Of a stretch of DNA of 62,940 nt, positions 17,344-26,544 are shown piece after piece. The notes under the pieces are model-generated. The model searched no databases. It was not told the origin of the DNA and saw only the letters and a list, made by a program, of their open reading frames with translations. Made by a program: the position numbers and the translations under genes. Position 1 is the stretch's first letter. Every line of letters starts with the position of its first letter. The stretch is from the NCBI RefSeq assembly GCF_016082275.1, contig NZ_MOWM01000027.1, positions 1-62,940 of the forward strand. The letters are read 5' to 3'. The DNA comes from Variovorax sp. E3 (GTDB taxonomy: Bacteria > Pseudomonadota > Gammaproteobacteria > Burkholderiales > Burkholderiaceae_C).

Positions 17344-18565
17344 GCGTGTTCGACCGCAGCGTCTCGTCCAGCAGCTTGCGCGCCGTCTCGATGCCCGCCA
17401 CCGGCAGCAGCTTGGGGTCGAGCAGGCCGACCTGCACCAGCACGCTGGCCTGGTCCCAGTAGATGTGCTCGTGGTAGAGCTTGTTGCCGCGGAACTTGAT
17501 GACCGCCAGCAGCGGCACTTCCACGCGCTTGCCGGTGGGCGCCACGCCGGGCAGCATCCACGGAATTTCGGTGGTGTGCGTGAAGCTGAACAGCAGCTCG
17601 TCGACCACCTGCGTGGCGCCGATGGTGCGCGAGATCGACGTGAGTGCCGTATCGGGCGGGTTGCTGTTGACGAAGTGGTTCGTATAGAAGGCGTGCAGGT
17701 CCTTGTAGCCCACGCCGCCGGTCATGGTCGGGATGTGGTTGACGTAGGGCTCGGCCACCATGGTGCCCATGGTGTCGTTCACGTCGCGCGTGCCGAACTC
17801 GTATTCGCAGTGCTTGTCCCACAGCGCCGAGAGGTCGTAGTTCGGGCCGATGGCGTCCTTCAGCGTGGCGATGCTGCGCTCGTGCGCCATCAGCGCCGAC
17901 GGCTTGTGGAAGTGCTCGCCGCCCGCGCGGGCAAAGGCGTGGTCCATGCCGGGGTACACATGGATCGACACGCCGGGCCGGCCCCGCAGCGTGGCCACGA
18001 TGCGGTCGCGCGCCTCGGGCGGGCAGAACTTGTCGAGCTCGGCGACGTGCAGGGTCAGCGGGCACTTGATGTGGTCGGCCTCGTCCAGCGCGGCGTCGAT
18101 GCCCACGCCGTAGTAGCCCACCACCGCGTCGGCATCGGTGCGGCAGGCGCTGAGGTACGCGAGCTTGCCGCCCAGGCAGAAGCCGAGCACGCCGACTTTC
18201 TTGTCGGCAACGTCGGTACGCGCGCGCAATGCGTCGATGGCGGTCTGCATGTCCTGCATGCCCTTGGCTTCGTCGAAGCCGCCGTACAGCGCGAAGGCGC
18301 GTTGCCAGTCGGCCTCGCTGTAGCCCAGCTCCACGTTCGGCTCCTGGCGCCAGAACAGGTCGGGCACCAGCACCACGTAGCCTTCTTCGGCGTAGTAGTC
18401 GGCCACCTCGCGCATGGTGTGGTTGATGCCGAAGATTTCCTGGGCAATGACAAGGCCCGGGCCGCTGCCCGCTTCGGGCAATGCCAGGTAGCCGCGGAAG
18501 CTGCCGCTGCCGTCGGCCGCCTGCATCTGGATGTACTGGCCCGAAGCCTGGGGATTTTTCTGCAT
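17333..18565 (-). CDS. Dienelactone hydrolase fused to SnoaL/NTF2-like domain
   Basis: A 410-residue two-domain protein. Residues about 15-235 are a dienelactone hydrolase: ALPEAGSGPGLVIAQEIFG, nucleophile elbow VGVLGFCLGGKLAYL (Cys), AELDKFCPPEARD (Asp) and VYPGMDHAFAR (His), the Cys-Asp-His triad of carboxymethylenebutenolidase. Residues about 265-410 look like a SnoaL/NTF2-type cone domain (HAFYTNHFVNSNPPDTALT, VDELLFSFTHTTEIPWM). The ATG at 18565 has GGAG upstream. It follows styA2B by 14 bp and is likely the last gene of that operon, where it could open a lactone or enol ester formed downstream of aromatic oxidation. The exact substrate is unknown. Confidence 0.8.
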   Translation of the reverse strand: MQKNPQASGQYIQMQAADGSGSFRGYLALPEAGSGPGLVIAQEIFGINHTMREVADYYAEEGYVVLVPDLFWRQEPNVELGYSEADWQRAFALYGGFDEAKGMQDMQTAIDALRARTDVADKKVGVLGFCLGGKLAYLSACRTDADAVVGYYGVGIDAALDEADHIKCPLTLHVAELDKFCPPEARDRIVATLRGRPGVSIHVYPGMDHAFARAGGEHFHKPSALMAHERSIATLKDAIGPNYDLSALWDKHCEYEFGTRDVNDTMGTMVAEPYVNHIPTMTGGVGYKDLHAFYTNHFVNSNPPDTALTSISRTIGATQVVDELLFSFTHTTEIPWMLPGVAPTGKRVEVPLLAVIKFRGNKLYHEHIYWDQASVLVQVGLLDPKLLPVAGIETARKLLDETLRSNTLMR

Positions 18566-18579
18566 GTGGGTTCTCCGTT

Positions 18580-20313
18580 CTATTGCAAACATTCCGGGTG
18601 CCGCGTCGTCACCTGGTAGTAGCCCGAGTGAAAGACCAGCGGCTCGCCCTCGAAGCGGTCGTAGCGCTCGACTTCGCCGATGAAGATGAGGTGATCGCCC
18701 CCGTCATACTGCCTGACATTGCGGCAGACGAAGCGCGCGATGACGTCGTTGAGCAACGGCACGCCCGCCGTGCCCTCGCAGCAGTCGACGCCGCCGAACT
18801 TGTCGGCCTGCGGCGTCGAGAACTGGCGCGACAGATGGTGCTGGTGCGCCGCCAGCACGTTGATGGCGAAATGGCTCGCGCCGGTGAAGTCCGCCACGCT
18901 CGGCGCGTTGCGCGCCAGGCTCCACAGCACCAGCGGCGGATCGAGCGACACCGACGAGAAGGAATTGGCCGTCATGCCCACGCGGCGCCCGTCGATGGCG
19001 CGCGTGGTGATCACGGTCACGCCGGTGCTGAACTGGCCCAGCGCCTTGCGGAAGTCGCGTCGGTCGAAGCGGTCGACCGCGGCCTCGCGCGCCCTGGCTT
19101 CGAGAAAACGATCGGTCTCCGCCGCATCGAACCACCAGGGCGCGAAGGCGCGCGGATCGTCGAAGCCGTTGACCACGGTGCTCGCGACCGAGGGCATGTG
19201 CGTCGCGCTTTGCAGCAGCTTGTGCAGGTGCGGCCTGGGCGGCGCGAGCAGGCTGTGGGTCCAGTCGGTGGCCCAGCGCGCATAGCCTTCCCAGTAGCGG
19301 TCGAAGGTCTGCTGCATCCACGCCGCGTCGAAGGGCGCATCGCCGTTTTCGAGAATGCGCTTGAGGTAGATGTCGGCGGACTTGGCCGCGTTGTTCGAGC
19401 CCTGCCCCGTGATCGGGTCGTTGAGCACCACCACGTCGGCCAGGCCCAGCACCTTGCGGCCCGAGGGCAGCGTGGCCACCGGCTTGCGTACCGTGGGCGC
19501 GAAGCTGCCGACCAGCACGCCGTTGTCGTCGGTCAGCTCGATGTCCTGGCAGCGCTCGGCCTCCCATGGCAGGAACGTCTCGAGGATCCGCTTGCTGCGC
19601 GCCAGGTGTTCCCGCGGCGTGGTCACGTCGGCCCAGCAATCCATCGGCCCGCCGGGCACGCCTTCGAACACCATGATCTCGCACGGCCCGGAGGTCGTGA
19701 GCGCGGGGAACACGAAGTACTCGCCCACGCCCGGAATCAGGTTGAAGCACACGGCCGGGAACGGCGCGCGCGACTTCATGCCCTTCACGTAGGTCAGCGC
19801 CAGCACGCGCTGCGGTGCGTCGAACGGCGAGCGCTCGTCGTCGCGCGCGAAGAGCTTCGAGATCTCGCCCTTGCCGCTGGCCACCACCACGAGGTCGTGC
19901 GTGCGCGCGCAGGCTTCCAGCGCGTCGAGCCCCACGTCCTGCAGCACGAGCCGGCCGCCGCGCCGCTCGAAGGCGTCCATCCAGCCGGGGATCTTCAGGC
20001 GCTGGTCGACCGACTGCGCCGCGCCGTCGAGCCTGGCGCTCCATTCGATGGCCTTGCCGCCCTCGGGGTTGCGCACCGTCATGCCGATGCCTTCCACGCG
20101 CGGGCATTCGCGGGCCCAGAAGTCGAGCCCGAGTTCGCGCTCGGTCTGCAGCGCGGTCTCGAACATGCACTGGCTCGACATCACCGGCCCCTCGAAGATC
20201 TCCAGCGCGCCGCGGTTCGAGAACACCGTGACTTCATGCCCGGCCGCCTGCAGGCCCAGCGCAAGCTGCATGCCGGACTGCCCGGCGCCGACGATGGCGA
20301 CGCTTCTCGTCAT
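18580..20313 (-). CDS. styA2B: Styrene/indole monooxygenase fused to flavin reductase (StyA2B type)
   Basis: A 577-residue fusion. Residues 1-410 are a class E flavoprotein monooxygenase with dinucleotide fold SVAIVGAGQSGMQLALGL and the C-terminal FAD motif LADVVVLNDPITGQGSNNAA. From about residue 415 a flavin reductase domain follows (FRKALGQFSTGVTVITTRA, VGMTANSFSSVSLDPPLVLW, HFAINVLAAHQHHLSRQFS). Such StyA2B proteins make reduced FAD with NADH and use it, or pass it to StyA1, to epoxidise styrene or indole or to oxidise sulfides. I recall a StyA1/StyA2B pair from Variovorax paradoxus EPS that works mainly as a sulfoxidase, so the natural substrate here is open. The gene starts 4 bp after styA1 ends. 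Confidence 0.88.
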   Translation of the reverse strand: MTRSVAIVGAGQSGMQLALGLQAAGHEVTVFSNRGALEIFEGPVMSSQCMFETALQTERELGLDFWARECPRVEGIGMTVRNPEGGKAIEWSARLDGAAQSVDQRLKIPGWMDAFERRGGRLVLQDVGLDALEACARTHDLVVVASGKGEISKLFARDDERSPFDAPQRVLALTYVKGMKSRAPFPAVCFNLIPGVGEYFVFPALTTSGPCEIMVFEGVPGGPMDCWADVTTPREHLARSKRILETFLPWEAERCQDIELTDDNGVLVGSFAPTVRKPVATLPSGRKVLGLADVVVLNDPITGQGSNNAAKSADIYLKRILENGDAPFDAAWMQQTFDRYWEGYARWATDWTHSLLAPPRPHLHKLLQSATHMPSVASTVVNGFDDPRAFAPWWFDAAETDRFLEARAREAAVDRFDRRDFRKALGQFSTGVTVITTRAIDGRRVGMTANSFSSVSLDPPLVLWSLARNAPSVADFTGASHFAINVLAAHQHHLSRQFSTPQADKFGGVDCCEGTAGVPLLNDVIARFVCRNVRQYDGGDHLIFIGEVERYDRFEGEPLVFHSGYYQVTTRHPECLQ

Positions 20314-20317
20314 GGCT

Positions 20318-21565
20318 TCAGGCAGCCACGGCCGCGGCGGCGCAGGTGTCGATGTAGCGGTCGGCCTCCACCGGGTCCGCGAACCAGGGGAAGAAGGTGC
20401 GCGGATCGTCGAAGCCGTTGGCAAAGGCGCTGGCCAGCGTCGGCATCGCGCCCGCGCTGCCGAGCAGCTTGAGCACGTGGGGCGGCGGCGGCGTGAGCAG
20501 CATGTTGGTCCACTGCGTGACCCACTGCGAATAGCCGAACCAGTAGCGGTCGAAGGTCTGCTGCATCCACGAGGCATCGGCCACGCCGTCGCCGCGCGCA
20601 AGGATGCTCTTCAGGTACACGTCGGCGCACTTGGCCGCGTTGTTCGAGCCCTGGCCGGTGATCGGGTCGTTGAGCACCACCACGTCGGCCAGGCCCAGCA
20701 CCTTGCGCCCCGAGGGCAGCGTGGCGATCGGCTTGCGCACCGTGGGCGCGAAGCGGCCCGCAAGAATGCCGTTGTCGTCGGTCAGCTCGATGTCCTTGCA
20801 GCGCTCGGCCTCCCAGGGCGTGAAGGTGTCCAGGATCCACTTGCTGCGCGCCAGGTGCTCCTGCGGCGTCTTCACGTCGGCCCAGCAGTCCATCGGCCCG
20901 CCCGGAATGCCTTCGAACACCATGATCTCGCACGGGCCCGTGGTCGTGAGCGCGGGGAACACGAAGTACTCGCCCACGCCGGGAATCAGGTTGAAGCACA
21001 CGGCCGAGAACGGCTCGCGCGGCTTCATGCCCTTCACGTAGGTCAGCGCCAGCGCGCGCTGCGGCTTGTCGAAGGTCGACTTGTGGGCGTCGCGCTCGAA
21101 GAGCTTCGAGATTTCGCCCTTGCCGCTGGCCACCAGCGTGAGGTCGTGGGTCTGCGTGCAGGTCTCCAGCTCGTCGATGCCCGCGTCCTTGAAGACCAGC
21201 TCGCCACCCTTCTTCTGGAACTCGGCCATCCACGCGGGAATCTTCACGCGCTGGTCGACCGACTGCGCGCTCGAGTGCAGCCGCGCCGCCCAGTCGATGG
21301 CCCTGGCGCCCTTCTGCTCGGGGTGCGGCACGGCCAGGCCGATGCCGTCGACCGTGGGGCATTCCCTGGCCCACTGGTCCAGCCCCAGGTCGCGTTCGAT
21401 CTGCAGCGAGGTGTTGAACATGCATTGGCTGGACATCACCTTGCCGTGGCGGATGTCGTCGCCCGTGCGGTTGCTGAACATGGTGACCTCGTAGCCCGCG
21501 CCCAGCAGGCCGAGCCCCAGTTGCAGGCCCGACTGGCCCGCGCCGACGATGGCGATTCGCTTCAT
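20318..21565 (-). CDS. styA1: Styrene monooxygenase oxygenase component (StyA1 type)
   Basis: A 415-residue single-domain flavin monooxygenase, clearly paralogous to the first part of StyA2B next door: shared blocks include LALTYVKGMKPREPF, CFNLIPGVGEYFVFPALTT, GGPMDCWADVKTPQEHLA and LGLADVVVLNDPITGQGS. N-terminal FAD motif IAIVGAGQSGLQLGLGL. In two-component systems of this type the oxygenase uses FADH2 diffusing from the reductase part of StyA2B. It lies between the SDR gene (19 bp upstream) and styA2B (4 bp downstream), so translation is probably coupled. Confidence 0.88.
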   Translation of the reverse strand: MKRIAIVGAGQSGLQLGLGLLGAGYEVTMFSNRTGDDIRHGKVMSSQCMFNTSLQIERDLGLDQWARECPTVDGIGLAVPHPEQKGARAIDWAARLHSSAQSVDQRVKIPAWMAEFQKKGGELVFKDAGIDELETCTQTHDLTLVASGKGEISKLFERDAHKSTFDKPQRALALTYVKGMKPREPFSAVCFNLIPGVGEYFVFPALTTTGPCEIMVFEGIPGGPMDCWADVKTPQEHLARSKWILDTFTPWEAERCKDIELTDDNGILAGRFAPTVRKPIATLPSGRKVLGLADVVVLNDPITGQGSNNAAKCADVYLKSILARGDGVADASWMQQTFDRYWFGYSQWVTQWTNMLLTPPPPHVLKLLGSAGAMPTLASAFANGFDDPRTFFPWFADPVEADRYIDTCAAAAVAA

Positions 21566-21584
21566 GAGTTGGCTCCTTGCTTTC

Positions 21585-22375
21585 TTAGTCCATCAGTTTG
21601 GGAATGGCCGGCACGGCCTGCTCGGGGCCCATGGCCGCGTAGCCGCCGTCCACCGCGTAGTCGGCGCCGGTCACGAAGCTCGCGTGGTCCGAGCACAGGA
21701 ACAGCACCACCTGCGCCACCTCGTCCGGGTCGCCCACGCGCCCCAGCAGGTGGAACGGCGCGGCCACGCGGTCGGTCTTGGCGCGGTCGCCGTTGCTCAG
21801 TCGGTCCATCACGGCCGACCACGTCCAGCCCGGCGACACGCTGTTCACGCGGATGCGGTCGCCCGCCAGGTCCATCGCCATGTTGCGGGTGAGCTGCGCC
21901 ATCGCGGCCTTGCTCACCGGGTAGAGCCAGCGCCCCGTCTGCGCCACGCGCGAGAGATGCTCGTGAAATTGACCACCGCGCCGCCGCCCGCCGCCACCAT
22001 GTGCGGGTGCACGGCCTGCAGCATGGCCACGGCGCTGGCAACGTTCACGTTGAACGAGGTGAGCCATTCGGCGCGCGGCGACTTGAAGCCGTCGTCCACG
22101 TAGGAGCACGCCAGGTTCACCAGAAAGTGCACGCCGCCGTGCCGCTCGGCGGCCCGCGCCACGCACGCCGCCACCTGGGCGTCGTCGGTGATGTCGGTCT
22201 GCACGAAGAGCGCGCCCGCGCCCAGCGAATCCGCCAGCGCCTGGCCGTTGGCGGCGTCGATGTCGGCGACCACCACTTTCACCCCGGCCGCGTGCAGCGC
22301 GCGCACCACGCCGGCCCCTATCAACGTGGCACCGCCGGTGACGATGGCGCTCTTGCCTTCGAGTCCCTTGAACAT
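21585..22375 (-). CDS. SDR family oxidoreductase, frameshifted; first gene of sty operon
   Basis: Classical short-chain dehydrogenase: cofactor motif SAIVTGGATLIGAGVVRAL, then NLACSYVDDGF (NNAG-like site, here NLAC), then YPVSKAAMAQLTRNMAMDL (YxxxK) and RVNSVSPGWTWSAVMDRL. The frame breaks near 21952: NFTSISRA continues in the next frame as VAQTGRWLYPVSK; restoring one G yields 263 residues. NLAC in place of NNAG is a notable deviation. As first gene of the operon with styA1, styA2B and the dienelactone hydrolase it may oxidise the alcohol or diol arising from the epoxide. Divergent from the AraC regulator. Confidence 0.8.
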
Positions 22376-22568
22376 GACGCTTGCTCTCCTTCCTTGGTGG
22401 ATCGGTTCGACCAGACCGGGCTGGCCTGTGGGGTCGTACGTTAGGAGGTGAAGAGGCGCAGGCGCATCCCGCAAGCGCAGTCGCTGTCCCTGGCGCGCAT
22501 GTTTTTGGGCCGAGGGGCGATCCGAATTGTGGGCGGGGACGGTTTTTGCTACGGTCATCCGGCCCCCC

Positions 22569-23585
22569 ATGGAAACCGCCGCCATCACCCCACGGCTGCC
22601 TCTGCAGCGCTACCGACTGTTCGAAAGCCACGACATGGACGAGGCGCGCGAAAGCGTGGCCCGCGTGTTCTGCCCGCACGGCCTGACCATGCTGCGCCCG
22701 CGCACCGAACTCGACGCCTGCCACCACAGCGCCCGCCTGGACCGGAACGTGAGCCTCAATTACGTGCAGTACGGGCCCGGCGTGCAGATCGACCCGGGCT
22801 ACCTGCAAGACTTCTTCCTGCTGCAGATTCCGCTGCGCGGCGGCGCCGACATCCGCTGCGGCGCGCAGCAGGTCGAGGCCACGCCCAGCCTGGCCTCGCT
22901 GCCCTCGCCCACCGAGCCGCTGTCGATGCGCTGGGCCGACGACAGCCCGCACCTGATCGTGCGGCTGGCCCGCCCGGCACTGCTGTCGCGGCTGGAAGCA
23001 TTGCTGCAGGCGCCGCTGCGGCAGGCGCTGGTGTTCGACCTGGGCGTGCCGCTGGACAACCCCGCGCTGGCGCCGCTGGTGCACTTCATCGACTACCTGC
23101 GGCTCACGCTCGACGCCGGCAATGCGCTGCAGGCCGGCAATCGCCTGGCCGAGCATGCCGAGGAATACCTGATGTCGAGCCTGCTGATGTCGGCGCGGCA
23201 CAACCACTCGGCCGCGCTGGCCGGCGATGCCCAGCGCGGCTTGGTGCCGCGCGTGGTGCGCAAGGCGCAGGAGTTCATGGCCGCGCACGCCGAGCAACCC
23301 GTGTCGCTGGCGGACGTGTGCCGCGAGGTCGGCTGCAGCGCGCGCGCGTTGCAGCTGGCATTTCGCCAGCACGCGGGCCAGGGGCCGATGGAATTCCTGC
23401 GGGAACTGCGGCTCGACAGGGTGCGGGCCGACCTGCAGGCGTGCGCGCAAGGCGATGCCGGTGGCGTGCGCGAGGCGGCGGAAAAATACGGTTTTCTGCA
23501 CCTGGGCCACTTCGCGGCGCAATACCGCGCGCGCTTCGGCGAAAGGCCCTCCGAGACGCTGGCGCGTGGGTCGCGCGCTGGCTGA
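22569..23585 (+). CDS. AraC family regulator, probable activator of the sty operon
   Basis: A 338-residue protein with an N-terminal AraC-binding-like domain (PF14525 type: ARESVARVFCPHGLTMLRP, DFFLLQIPLRGGADIRCGAQ, the pattern shared with FeaR and XylS relatives) and a C-terminal HTH_18 (VSLADVCREVGCSARALQLA, GGVREAAEKYGFLHLGHFAA, YRARFGERPSETLAR). It faces the SDR-styA1-styA2B-hydrolase operon across 193 bp, a position typical for its activator. XylS-like members respond to aromatic acids, so an aromatic inducer is a reasonable inference. Confidence 0.85.
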   Translation: METAAITPRLPLQRYRLFESHDMDEARESVARVFCPHGLTMLRPRTELDACHHSARLDRNVSLNYVQYGPGVQIDPGYLQDFFLLQIPLRGGADIRCGAQQVEATPSLASLPSPTEPLSMRWADDSPHLIVRLARPALLSRLEALLQAPLRQALVFDLGVPLDNPALAPLVHFIDYLRLTLDAGNALQAGNRLAEHAEEYLMSSLLMSARHNHSAALAGDAQRGLVPRVVRKAQEFMAAHAEQPVSLADVCREVGCSARALQLAFRQHAGQGPMEFLRELRLDRVRADLQACAQGDAGGVREAAEKYGFLHLGHFAAQYRARFGERPSETLARGSRAG

Positions 23586-23598
23586 GTCACGTTATGAT

Positions 23599-23613
23599 TG
23601 AGAATGGTTCTTA
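23599..23613. promoter_or_regulatory. Probable Fur box
   Basis: TGAGAATGGTTCTTA fits the 7-1-7 Fur inverted repeat (TGAGAAT / n / GTTCTTA; five of seven dyad pairs match) and stands out in a G/C-rich context. It precedes the DUF3649-PepSY-DUF3325 iron module by about 140 bp, which supports the call. Confidence 0.6.
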
Positions 23614-23751
23614 TCCCGTGCGGGCCAGAACAAGATAACGCCCACCCCGCACAGCGAGAAGAACGTTCGCGGCGACCACCCGGCGCCGCTGTTCGGCAAG
23701 AGCCACGAGGCCGGCACAGCCGGTGCTCCGCCTGTTGTTTTGAACCATGAC

Positions 23752-24051
23752 ATGACGACTGCTTCGACCCTTTCCCGCTCCCATGTGGCCTGGCGCATTG
23801 CCGCGGGCATGCTCGGCGGCTACGCCTTCACCTGGGGCTTCATCGCCCTGGCCATCGGCCTGCTGTTCGCAGCCCGCATGGAGTTCCACGACGCCGAGGC
23901 GCTGGGCTACATCGTCGGCTTCATCGTTTTCCTGGTCGCGTTCCTGTGGGCCTTCGCGGCGCGCAGCCTGGCGCGTGTGTGGCTGGTGCTGGCCGGCGGC
24001 GGTGCGCTCATGACAGGCGCTGCCTGGCTGGTGCAGCGCGCGCTGCTTTGA
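23752..24051 (+). CDS. DUF3649 family membrane protein (iron uptake module)
   Basis: A 99-residue membrane protein with three hydrophobic helices (WRIAAGMLGGYAFTWGFIAL, ALGYIVGFIVFLVAFLWAF, LARVWLVLAGGGALMTGAAW). The set DUF3649, PepSY-TM protein and DUF3325 is a recurring iron-regulated trio in proteobacteria next to TonB siderophore receptors, and the gene order here matches exactly. ATG at 23752 chosen over an upstream TTG. A likely Fur box lies upstream. No receptor gene is present within the window, so this copy appears detached from its usual receptor. Confidence 0.75.
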   Translation: MTTASTLSRSHVAWRIAAGMLGGYAFTWGFIALAIGLLFAARMEFHDAEALGYIVGFIVFLVAFLWAFAARSLARVWLVLAGGGALMTGAAWLVQRALL

Positions 24052-24083
24052 CGGGCGCACCGCGCACAAGGAGACCTTCGTCC

Positions 24084-25774
24084 GTGTTCCAGAATTTCCG
24101 CCTTTCGATGGCATGGCTGCACACGTGGTTCGGCCTCGTGATGGGCTTCGTGCTGATGGCCGTCTTCTTCTTCGGCTCGCTGTCGGTGTTCGACCGCGAG
24201 ATCGACCGCTGGGCCATTCCCGCGACGCGCTTCGCGCCGCAGCCCATGCCCTCGTTCGACAAGATGCTGTTGCCCGTGTTCCAGGACATGAAGCCCAGCG
24301 CGCTGAGCATCGAGCAGGCCCGCAGCCGCGTGAACGGCCCCATGGCCGACAGCTTTCCGGTGGTCAAGAGCTGGGGCGCGTACACCACGCACCGCGACCC
24401 GGTGCTGAGCCTGTTCGCCAGCTATGAACTGCCCAACGCCAAGGACCCCGAGGACAGCGTCTTCGGTGACCGCACCATCGACCCGCGCACCGGCAAGTCG
24501 CTGCCCGACGACCACCTGAAGATCGGCAGCCAGTTCTTCTACCCGCTGCACTACAGCCTGCACCTGGAATGGAAGAACCTGGGCTACTTCATCGTCGGCT
24601 TCGCGGCGCTCGTGATGCTGGTGGCGCTGGTCAGCGGCGTGGTGATGCACCGCAAGATCTTTCGCGAGCTCTTCACCTTCCGACCGCGCAAGCACACGCA
24701 GCGCAGCACGCTCGACCTGCACAACCTGACCGGCGTGGTGGCCCTGCCCTTTCACTTCATCTTCGCGTTCTCGGGGCTGGTGATCTTCGGCAGCATCTAC
24801 TTTCCGCTGACCGACACGCAGCTCAAGCCGCTGCACGACCTGCACGAAAAGCACGAGGCGCTGGAAACCGGCCTGCCGCACGACCGCGCGGGCACGCCCG
24901 GCACGCTGGCCTCGGTCGACGCCATGGTGGCCGAGGCGCGCCGCCGCTGGGCCGCCAAGGACATGGCCGGCGACGTCGGCTTTCTCAGCGTGCAGCACGT
25001 GGGCGACGCCAACAGCTACGTGAGCGTGTACCGCGCGGGCACCGACCGCATCGCGCTGACCGGCGAAGGCATCCACTTCAAGGCCTCGACCGGCGAGGTG
25101 CTGCGCGAAGACCCGCCGCTCACGCCCGTGGCCAGCGTCAACACCTTCCTCACCGGCCTGCACCTGCAGCACTTTCGCCACTGGCTGCTGCGGTGGCTGT
25201 ACGTGCTGGGCGGGCTGTCGGGCTGCGCGTGCATTGCCACCGGTTTCATCTTCTTCGTGGAAAAGCGCAAGCGCCAGCACGCCAGGCAGGAACGCGGCGG
25301 CGCACGCTGGTCGATGCGTTCGCGGTGACCACCGTGACGGGCATGCTCGTGGCCACGCTCGCGATGCTGATCGGCAACCGCCTGCTGCCCGACGATTTGC
25401 CGGCGCGCGGCGACTGGGAAAAGTACATCTTCTGCGGCGCATGGCTGATCGCGTTCGCGCACGCCATCTGGCGCACCGCGCCGGTGGCCGAAGCGCGCAT
25501 GGCGCCGGCCTGGGCGGAGCAGTGCTGGGCCGTCGCCGTGATGGCCGTGGCCGCGGTGCTGCTGAACTGGGTGACCACGGGGGACCACCTGCTGCGCACG
25601 ATCGGCGCGGGCTACTGGCCCGTGGCGGGTGTCGACCTGTTCATGCTCGCGAGCGCGGCGGTCGCGGTGGTGGCTGCGCGCAAGCTCGCTCGCGGTGCCG
25701 GCGCCGGCGTGGCCCCTGCCGTGGCCGCGCCGCGCGCGCCGTCCGCTGTCGTCGAGGAGAGCGCCCGTGCCTGA
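24084..25774 (+). CDS. PepSY-associated TM helix protein (iron reductase-like), frameshifted
   Basis: GTG start with AAGGAG ten bases upstream. Transmembrane segments at about 10-30 (WLHTWFGLVMGFVLMAVFFF), 175-200 (YFIVGFAALVMLVALVSGV), 225-245 (ALPFHFIFAFSGLVIFG), 370-390 (LLRWLYVLGGLSGCACIATG), then several more after the break. His residues in TM1 (LHTW), MHRKIF and LHNLTG are the kind thought to bind heme. The frame breaks near 25303; the next frame carries LVDAFAVTTVTGMLVATLAM to the stop. One base restored gives 563 residues. Related proteins are thought to reduce or handle ferric siderophores in the cytoplasmic membrane. Confidence 0.78.
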
Positions 25775-26095
25775 CGCCCTTCTCCTGCTGCTGGCCGTGG
25801 CCGCCAACATCGCCGGCCTGGGCTGGCTGGCGCTGGCCATGGACGTCATTGGGAACAGGCGTTCGGTGCGGTGCCGGCGCCGCGCGGCACCGTCGTGCTG
25901 CTGCGCGTGCTGGGCGTGTCGGGGCTGGTGGTGTCGCTGCTGCTGTGCCTGGCGGTCGATCACGCGTCGATGGCCGCGCTGGTGTGGTTCATGACGCTGG
26001 CCGGCGCTGCACTGACCATCGCGTTCACAGCCGCCTGGAAGGCGCATTGGCTGAGCCTGCTGGTGGCCTGGGTGCGGCCGGCGCCGGCGCGGTAG
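25767..26095 (+). CDS. DUF3325 family membrane protein, frameshifted
   Basis: Starts at a GTG that overlaps the end of the PepSY gene by 8 bp, showing translational coupling. N-terminal helix PDALLLLLAVAANIAGLGWL, then after the break near 25849 the frame continues as HWEQAFGAVPAPRGTVVLL with two more helices (SGLVVSLLLCLAVDHASM, TLAGAALTIAFTAAW). Restoring one G gives GACGTGCATTGG and a 109-residue protein, the usual DUF3325 size. Third member of the iron module. Confidence 0.75.
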
Positions 26096-26125
26096 CCGGC
26101 CTGCATGCGGCGGGCGCCGGGTCGA

Positions 26126-26533
26126 TCAACCCTGCCCCGCGCCTTCGGCCACGTGCCAGGGCGCGGCGCAATCCCGGTGCACATGACGCTGCTTCGTGGG
26201 CGTGAAAGGCGTGTCGAGCGTGCCCAGCGAGAACGAGATCCAGCCGGCCGCCTCGCCATGCGTGCTGTGCCAGGTCAACGGTGAGCCGCACAGGGAACAG
26301 AACGTTCGCGTGACGCCGGGCGACGATTCGCGGCTGCGCACCGCCTCGGCGCCGGCCACCACCGCGAAGTCGCCCACCGGCACGCTCGCGTAAGTGCCAA
26401 ACGCCGCGCCGTGCGCCTTGCGGCACATGCCGCAGTGGCAATGGGAAACCGCCCTGGCCCTTGAGCGCGCTTCGTACTTGACGACGCCGCACAGGCAACT
26501 GCCGACAAGAAGCGGGCTCGATTCGGTGTTCAT
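26126..26533 (-). CDS. GFA family (CENP-V/Gfa-like) zinc protein
   Basis: A 135-residue protein with the zinc-binding Cys pattern of the Gfa fold: GSCLCGVVKYEA, SHCHCGMCRKAHGA and TFCSLCGSPLTW. Members include glutathione-dependent formaldehyde-activating enzyme, but most single copies have unknown substrates and the family name should not be taken as activity. It starts 11 bp after the 53-residue ORF upstream and is probably co-transcribed with it. Confidence 0.85.
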   Translation of the reverse strand: MNTESSPLLVGSCLCGVVKYEARSRARAVSHCHCGMCRKAHGAAFGTYASVPVGDFAVVAGAEAVRSRESSPGVTRTFCSLCGSPLTWHSTHGEAAGWISFSLGTLDTPFTPTKQRHVHRDCAAPWHVAEGAGQG

Positions 26534-26544
26534 GCGCGTGTGCC

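Noticed and set aside
23614..23751. Remnant of a TonB receptor between the Fur box and the DUF3649 gene
   Set aside because: I could not find a reading frame with receptor-like plug or barrel motifs; the stretch appears noncoding.
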